DNA of 64,000 nt. Source: T1Sed10-7 sp041685505 (lineage in GTDB: Bacteria; Actinomycetota; Nitriliruptoria; Nitriliruptorales; Nitriliruptoraceae). Shown here one piece after another: positions 59,526-64,000 of the stretch. The notes beneath the pieces are model-generated. The model saw nothing but the letters and a program-made list of their open reading frames with translations. It was not told where the DNA came from and searched no databases. Numbering within the stretch: the first letter of the stretch is position 1; each line of letters begins with the position of its first letter. Location: the NCBI GenBank assembly GCA_041685505.1, contig JAWLFQ010000003.1:1-64000 (forward strand), in the 5' to 3' direction. Position numbers and translations under genes: made by a program.

Positions 59526-60889
59526 CCTCGGGCCCCCAGCCGCTCGAGCAGCGCCGGTCCTGCGGAGGTGACGTCGCCCGCACCCGTGGTCAGGACGAGA
59601 TCGCCCGGGCGAACGGTCGCGGCGAGCTCCTCGACGGCGTCGCGCAGCGTGGCCCGGTAGACCACGGTCGCGCCCGCCTCCGCGGCAGCGTCGGCGACCA
59701 GCTTGCCCGTCACGCCGGGGACGGGCGGCTCGGCCGAGCCGTAGACATCGGTCACCACCACCACGTCGGCCGCCGCGGCCGCCCGGCCGAGCTCCGCACC
59801 GAGGATGCGTGTCCGTGAGTAGCGGTGCGGCTGCACCAGCAGCACGATCCGGCCGGGCTGTTCGCCGCGGGCAGCTGCCAGGGTGGCCCGCAACTCCGTG
59901 GGATGGTGGGCGTAGTCGTCGACCACCTCCACCCCACCGACCACACCCAGCCGCTGGTAGCGCCGGACGGCGCCGCTGAACCGGGTCAGCCCCCGGGCGG
60001 CGGCGGCCACGTCCACGCCGAGCTGGTGGCACACCGCCAGTGCGGCCGCGGCGTTGCGCAGGTTGTGCTGCCCGGGGACGCCGAGCTCGAGCGGGGCGAC
60101 CACCTCGCCATCGATCCGCAGCTGGTGACCGCCCTGATCGCTGACCACGCGCACCTGGGCGCGCGGATCGGTGCCGTAGGTGACCACTGGCGGGTCGGCG
60201 TGGGTGGCGAGCCAGGCCGCGCCGGGGTCGTCGATGCACACCACCGCGGGGGCAGCCGGTGCGCGCCGGTCGAGGAACCCGAGGAAGGCCTGTCGCACCG
60301 CATCGAGGTCGGCGAACTCGTCGGGATGGTCGTGCTCGAGGTTGGTCACGACCGCGACATCGGGCCGGTACACCAGGAAGGAGCGGTCCGACTCGTCGGC
60401 CTCGGCGACGAACACGCCATCGGTACCGGCATGGGCGTTGGTGCCGCTCTCGTTCAACGAGCCGCCGATCGCGAAGCTCGGATCGCCGCCGGCAGCCTGC
60501 AGGCCGACCACGGCCATCGAGGTCACCGTGGTCTTGCCGTGGGTGCCGGCGATGAGCACGGCCCGGTCGTCACGCATCAGCTCGGCGAGGAGCTCCGCAC
60601 GCCGCAGCAGCTTGCGGCCCTGTTCCCGTGCCGCGAGCAGCTCGGGGTTGTCGGCCGGCACCGCCGAGGAGGTCACCACGAGCTGCGCATCCCCGACGTT
60701 GTCGCCGTGATGCCCCACGAAGATCCCCGCGCCGAGCACCCGCAGCTCCTCGAGGGTCCGGCCATCCCGCAGGTCGGAACCGGTGACACGGTGACCGCGG
60801 CTGAGCAGGATGCGCGCCAACCCGGACATCCCGGCACCGCCGATGCCGACCAGGTGGATACCACCGTCGTTCCCGAGTCGCGGCATCAT
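59522..60889 (-). CDS. murC: UDP-N-acetylmuramate-L-alanine ligase
   Basis: ATP-dependent addition of the first amino acid to the peptidoglycan precursor. It has an N-terminal dinucleotide-like motif VGIGGAGMSGLA (14-25), the P-loop GTHGKTT (115-121), the central NLEHDHPDEF (metal and substrate) and the C-terminal DDYAHHPTEL. It has 455 residues. ATG 60889 is chosen over ATG 60886 because GGAGG is seven bases upstream; it overlaps the murG stop by ATGA. Confidence 0.97.
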   Translation of the reverse strand: MMPRLGNDGGIHLVGIGGAGMSGLARILLSRGHRVTGSDLRDGRTLEELRVLGAGIFVGHHGDNVGDAQLVVTSSAVPADNPELLAAREQGRKLLRRAELLAELMRDDRAVLIAGTHGKTTVTSMAVVGLQAAGGDPSFAIGGSLNESGTNAHAGTDGVFVAEADESDRSFLVYRPDVAVVTNLEHDHPDEFADLDAVRQAFLGFLDRRAPAAPAVVCIDDPGAAWLATHADPPVVTYGTDPRAQVRVVSDQGGHQLRIDGEVVAPLELGVPGQHNLRNAAAALAVCHQLGVDVAAAARGLTRFSGAVRRYQRLGVVGGVEVVDDYAHHPTELRATLAAARGEQPGRIVLLVQPHRYSRTRILGAELGRAAAAADVVVVTDVYGSAEPPVPGVTGKLVADAAAEAGATVVYRATLRDAVEELAATVRPGDLVLTTGAGDVTSAGPALLERLGARG

Positions 60890-62022
60890 GACGAGCCCTC
60901 CTCGCTGAGCGCGAGCACGATCCGTGCCACCGCCTGCGCGGCATCCGGACGCCCGAAGGCGCGCGCACCACGGGCCATCGTGGCGTAGCGCTCCGGGTCG
61001 TCCAGCAGGGGCCCGATCGCCTCGACCAGCGCATCGCCGGTCAGGTCCTCGTCGTCGATGACCACCGCTCCCCCGGCACGTGCCAGCGCGTGGGCGTTCT
61101 CGCGCTGATGGTCGGCCGTGGCGTGGGGGTAGGGCACCAGCACCGAGGGGATCCCGAGCACCGTCAGCTCGGCGATCGAGGTGGCACCGGCACGGCAGAC
61201 CACCACGTCCGCCGCGGCGTAGGCCGCTGCCATGTCGTCGATGAACTCGACCAGCCGGGCCGGGGGGCCCTCGGGGTGCTCGGCGCGGGCCTGTTCCCAG
61301 CCGCGGGTCGCGGCGGTGTAGCCGGCACCGCCAGCCGCATGCAGCAGCTGCACCTGACGCCCGTGCCACCGGCCGTGCGCCTCGACCAGGGCGCGGTTGA
61401 TGCTGCGCGCACCCTGGCTGCCACCGAACACCAGGACGGTGGGCAGTTCGGGATCGAGCCCGAACTGCGCACGGGCCGCACGGCGCCGTGCCGACCGATC
61501 GAGCTCGAGGACGTCGCGCCGGACGGGGTTGCCCGTGACCACGCACCGCTCCTCGCGGCTGAAGCGGGCCGCGGAACCGGGGAAGGTCAGCGCGATGCGG
61601 TCGGACCAGCGCGCTGCCACGCGGTTGGTGAGGCCGGGGACGCTGTTCTGCTCGTGGATCACCAGGGGCAGCTGCTCACGGAAGGCCGCACGATCCAGCG
61701 GGAAGGACACGTAGCCGCCGAAGGTGATCGCAGCGGCGGCCCGTCGTTCGACGATCAGCGCACGGCAGGCCCGCACCCCGGCCCTGAGCGCGCCGGGGAC
61801 CTTCAGCAGGCGTGGGGAGGGTCGACGCGGGATCGACACCGCGTCGATGGTGACCAGCTCGAACCCCGCCTCGGGGACCAGGCGGGCCTCCAGGCGGTCC
61901 GCAACGCCCACGAACACCACCTCGAGGTCCGGATCCGCGGCACGCAGCGCGCGACCGACCGCCAGCGCCGGGAACACGTGCCCAGCCGTGCCCCCACCGG
62001 CGATCAGGATGGTGCGGCTCAC
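60886..62022 (-). CDS. murG: Undecaprenyl-PP-MurNAc-pentapeptide GlcNAc transferase
   Basis: Glycosyltransferase making lipid II at the inner face of the membrane. G loops are GGGTAGHVFPALA (9-21) and FGGSQGARSIN in the C domain; HEQNSVPGLTNR and CRAGATSIAELTVLGIPSVLVPYPHATADHQ bind donor and acceptor. It has 378 residues. GTG 62022 overlaps ftsW by GTGA. Confidence 0.97.
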   Translation of the reverse strand: MSRTILIAGGGTAGHVFPALAVGRALRAADPDLEVVFVGVADRLEARLVPEAGFELVTIDAVSIPRRPSPRLLKVPGALRAGVRACRALIVERRAAAAITFGGYVSFPLDRAAFREQLPLVIHEQNSVPGLTNRVAARWSDRIALTFPGSAARFSREERCVVTGNPVRRDVLELDRSARRRAARAQFGLDPELPTVLVFGGSQGARSINRALVEAHGRWHGRQVQLLHAAGGAGYTAATRGWEQARAEHPEGPPARLVEFIDDMAAAYAAADVVVCRAGATSIAELTVLGIPSVLVPYPHATADHQRENAHALARAGGAVVIDDEDLTGDALVEAIGPLLDDPERYATMARGARAFGRPDAAQAVARIVLALSEEGSS

Positions 62023-63239
62023 CGGGGACCTCCCGCTCGTAGGGGACCGGCGGCAGGCTCGTCGCGCCGGGCGATGGCGACCAGGATGCCCAGTGCCAGC
62101 AGGGTCGACACCAGCGAGGACCCACCAACGGACACCAACGGCAGGGTGACCCCGGTGATGGGCAGCAGTCCGGTGACCGTACCGATGTTGACCAGTGCCT
62201 GGCCGACGATCCACACCGTGGTGGCCAGCGCCACGGTACGACCGAATCCGTCGCTGGCGGCGTAGGCCACCTTCAGCCCGACGTAGAGCAGGGCGGTGAA
62301 CAGCGCGATCACGCCGAGGGCACCGACCAGGCCGAGCTCCTCACCGATCACCGCGAAGATGAAGTCGGTATCGGCGTTGGGGATGAAGTGCCACTTGCCG
62401 CGTGAGGAACCGAGCCCGACGCCGAAGGTCCCGCCGGAGCCCAGGGCGTAGCGCGACTGCAGGAGCTGGAACCCCTCCTCGAGGGGGAAGCGCTCCGGCC
62501 ACAGCCAGCCGCGGATCCGGGCGACGCGGTAGGGCCGGATCACCGCGAGGACGGCCACTGCCACACCACCGAGCACCAGTGCCGCGGCGACGATGCGCGC
62601 CGGCAGGCCCTCGACCCACAGCACCGCCGCCACGATCAGCGCCAGCAGGATCGTGGTGCCGAGATCGGGTTGCGCCAGCACCAGCACCGACAGCAGCACC
62701 AGCAGGGGCAGCGCGGGCACCAGCAGGTGCTCCACCGAGTGGGGGGAGCCGTCCCGGGGGCGTTTGCGGTGCAGCACGTCGGCGAGCCACAGCAAGGTCG
62801 CGAGCTTGGCCAGCTCCGAGGGCTGGATCGACAGGGGACCGATCCCGATCCAGCGGGTCGAGCCGTAACGCGCCTCCCCCACGCCGGGCACGAGCAGCAG
62901 GAGCAACCCCACCACCGCGACGACCACCAGCGGCCAGGAGAGTCCCCGCCAGATGCGGTGGTCGAGGCGCGCGGCGACGACGAAGGCGACCAGGCCGATC
63001 GCCGCCCAGCCCGCCTGGCGCCGGAACACCGCGAAGGGATCCCCGGCCTCCGCAGCGGGGACGAAGGAGGCCGAGAAGCTCATGACCAGGCCGAGCAGGA
63101 CCAGCACCAGGGTCAGCAGGGTCAGTGCCGTGGCGTCGGCGCTCCAGGGGCCCGGCTGCCACCGTCGGCGCAGCCGGGCCCACCGGCCCGCGACGACGCC
63201 GTCGTCAGCGGCACGGCGTGCGGCGTGGTCGATGCTCAT
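62019..63239 (-). CDS. ftsW: Peptidoglycan glycosyltransferase FtsW
   Basis: SEDS-family polymerase of septal peptidoglycan, 406 residues with about ten membrane helices. Family blocks are GIGPLSIQPSELAKLATLLWLA, LAQPDLGTTILLALIVAA (with the key Asp), and GLGSSRGKWHFIPNADTDFIFAVIGEELGLVG. A short basic N-terminal tail precedes helix 1. ATG 63239 overlaps the murD stop by ATGA. By context it is FtsW rather than RodA. Confidence 0.95.
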   Translation of the reverse strand: MSIDHAARRAADDGVVAGRWARLRRRWQPGPWSADATALTLLTLVLVLLGLVMSFSASFVPAAEAGDPFAVFRRQAGWAAIGLVAFVVAARLDHRIWRGLSWPLVVVAVVGLLLLLVPGVGEARYGSTRWIGIGPLSIQPSELAKLATLLWLADVLHRKRPRDGSPHSVEHLLVPALPLLVLLSVLVLAQPDLGTTILLALIVAAVLWVEGLPARIVAAALVLGGVAVAVLAVIRPYRVARIRGWLWPERFPLEEGFQLLQSRYALGSGGTFGVGLGSSRGKWHFIPNADTDFIFAVIGEELGLVGALGVIALFTALLYVGLKVAYAASDGFGRTVALATTVWIVGQALVNIGTVTGLLPITGVTLPLVSVGGSSLVSTLLALGILVAIARRDEPAAGPLRAGGPR

Positions 63240-64000
63240 CTCCCCACCTCCATGGTGGTCGCGACCCGGCGTGCGGCGGTGGTGAAGACCTCCCCGCGGT
63301 GGGCGTAGCCGGTGAACAGGTCGAAGGAGGCGCAGGCCGGTGCCAGCAGGATCGTGTCACCGGCGACCGCGAGCCGGGCAGCCACCTCCACCGCCGTCGC
63401 CAGGTCCTCGACGTGGTGGACACCGACACCGGCCTGTCGACACACCGCAGCCAGATCGGCGGCGGCCGCACCGAGCAGCACCGCGTCGCGCACCTGGTCG
63501 AGTCCCCCGGCCAGGGGCCCGAGGTCCGCCCCCTTGGCGAGCCCACCTGCGATCCACACCGTCGGGCCGGCGGTCCTGAGGCTCGCCAGCGCAGCGTGGA
63601 CGTTGGTGGCCTTGGAGTCGTTGACGTAGCGCACCCCACGGGCGTCCTCGGCCACGACCTCGAAGCGGTGCGGCCCTGGACGGTGGTCGGTGGCCGCGCG
63701 GGCGATGGCGGTCGACGGCACGCCGGTCAGCAGCGCGGCGGTGGCCGCCGCCGCGACGTTGGCCGTGCGGTGGAGCGGGACCCCGCCCCCGTCGGGGGCC
63801 AGGGCCGCGACCTCGAGCAACTCCTCCTCACGCCCGTCGAGGTGGGCGATCAACACACCCTGGCCCGCACCGGCACGCCACCCCACCCCGAGCGCCACCT
63901 CGCCGGTGGCGCTGAACGCAGCGGGCCGTCCGCGCCCGGCGGCGTCCCGCAGCGCGACCGTCACGGGGTCGTCCTGGCCGGCGACGGCCCAGTCCTCGGG
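63236..64000 (-). CDS. murD: UDP-N-acetylmuramoylalanine-D-glutamate ligase, C-terminal part (partial)
   Basis: The last 254 residues of MurD; the frame stays open to the right edge, and the N-terminal domain and P-loop lie outside. Visible are the central-domain end (QDDPVTVALRD) and the C-terminal ligase domain with GPHRFEVVAEDARGVRYVNDSKATNVHAALASL (substrate and lysine region) and WIAGGLAKGADLGPL, then LLAPACASFDLFTGYAHRGEVF. An internal GTG at 63964 is not the true start because coding continues upstream. It overlaps ftsW by ATGA. Confidence 0.95.
   Translation of the reverse strand, partial: PEDWAVAGQDDPVTVALRDAAGRGRPAAFSATGEVALGVGWRAGAGQGVLIAHLDGREEELLEVAALAPDGGGVPLHRTANVAAAATAALLTGVPSTAIARAATDHRPGPHRFEVVAEDARGVRYVNDSKATNVHAALASLRTAGPTVWIAGGLAKGADLGPLAGGLDQVRDAVLLGAAAADLAAVCRQAGVGVHHVEDLATAVEVAARLAVAGDTILLAPACASFDLFTGYAHRGEVFTTAARRVATTMEVGR

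Overview
The window is a chromosomal stretch from a high-GC Gram-positive bacterium, almost certainly an actinobacterium (Actinomycetota). The evidence is the G/C-rich third codon positions, frequent GTG starts, an actinobacterial-type integration host factor (mihF), a DivIVA/Wag31-SepF-YggT division block, a PriA without a Walker A motif, and an ileS gene behind a T-box leader. The 16S 5' end lies at the left edge. The exact class cannot be fixed from the sequence alone; a deep-branching lineage such as Nitriliruptoria is a guess. There are no signs of phage, insertion sequences, CRISPR, tRNA genes or recent transfer.

Layout, left to right. Positions 1-560 hold the start of a minus-strand rRNA operon with its leader and promoter. 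Then come minus-strand mpg and polX. An arginine cluster, argC-J-B-D-F-R-G-H, runs on the minus strand from 12158 to 3304 behind an apparent ArgR operator. An S9 peptidase diverges from it. A translation block follows on the minus strand: infC-rpmI-rplT, a TrmH-family methyltransferase, pheS-pheT and arfB. The histidine genes hisE-hisG lie on the plus strand and run tail-to-tail into a riboflavin operon (rpe, REC-GGDEF protein, ribD, ribE, ribBA, ribH). That operon ends in a HelD-like ATPase coupled to ribH. Next is the common actinobacterial set mihF-gmk / rpoZ-coaBC-metK-priA-def-fmt-rsmB, here split between gmk and rpoZ by a plus-strand LemA pair. A plus-strand nucleotidase-pyrE pair, dnaE and an SRPBCC protein follow. 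A small unit of DksA-like protein, lspA and rluD diverges from T-box-controlled ileS, which is coupled to a small HExxH protein. The right end is a dcw cell wall and division cluster on the minus strand: murD (cut by the window edge), ftsW, murG, murC, murB, ftsQ, ftsZ, pgeF, yggS, sepF, yggT, divIVA.

The genes are tightly packed. Nineteen neighbouring pairs overlap by four bases (sixteen GTGA, three ATGA), so translational coupling appears to be the rule. Regulation visible in the sequence includes a T-box at ileS, an ATC start with a perfect Shine-Dalgarno sequence and two leader hairpins at infC, three evenly spaced ArgR-type half-sites at argC, an AT-rich element upstream of ftsZ, and a 20-base palindrome upstream of dnaE.

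I did not find a clearly new multi-gene system; this is mostly core genome. The points most worth a second look are the TrmH gene with no usual start codon before its conserved N terminus, the infC leader, the LemA pair, the REC-GGDEF protein and HelD-like ATPase inside the riboflavin operon, and the HExxH protein coupled to ileS.
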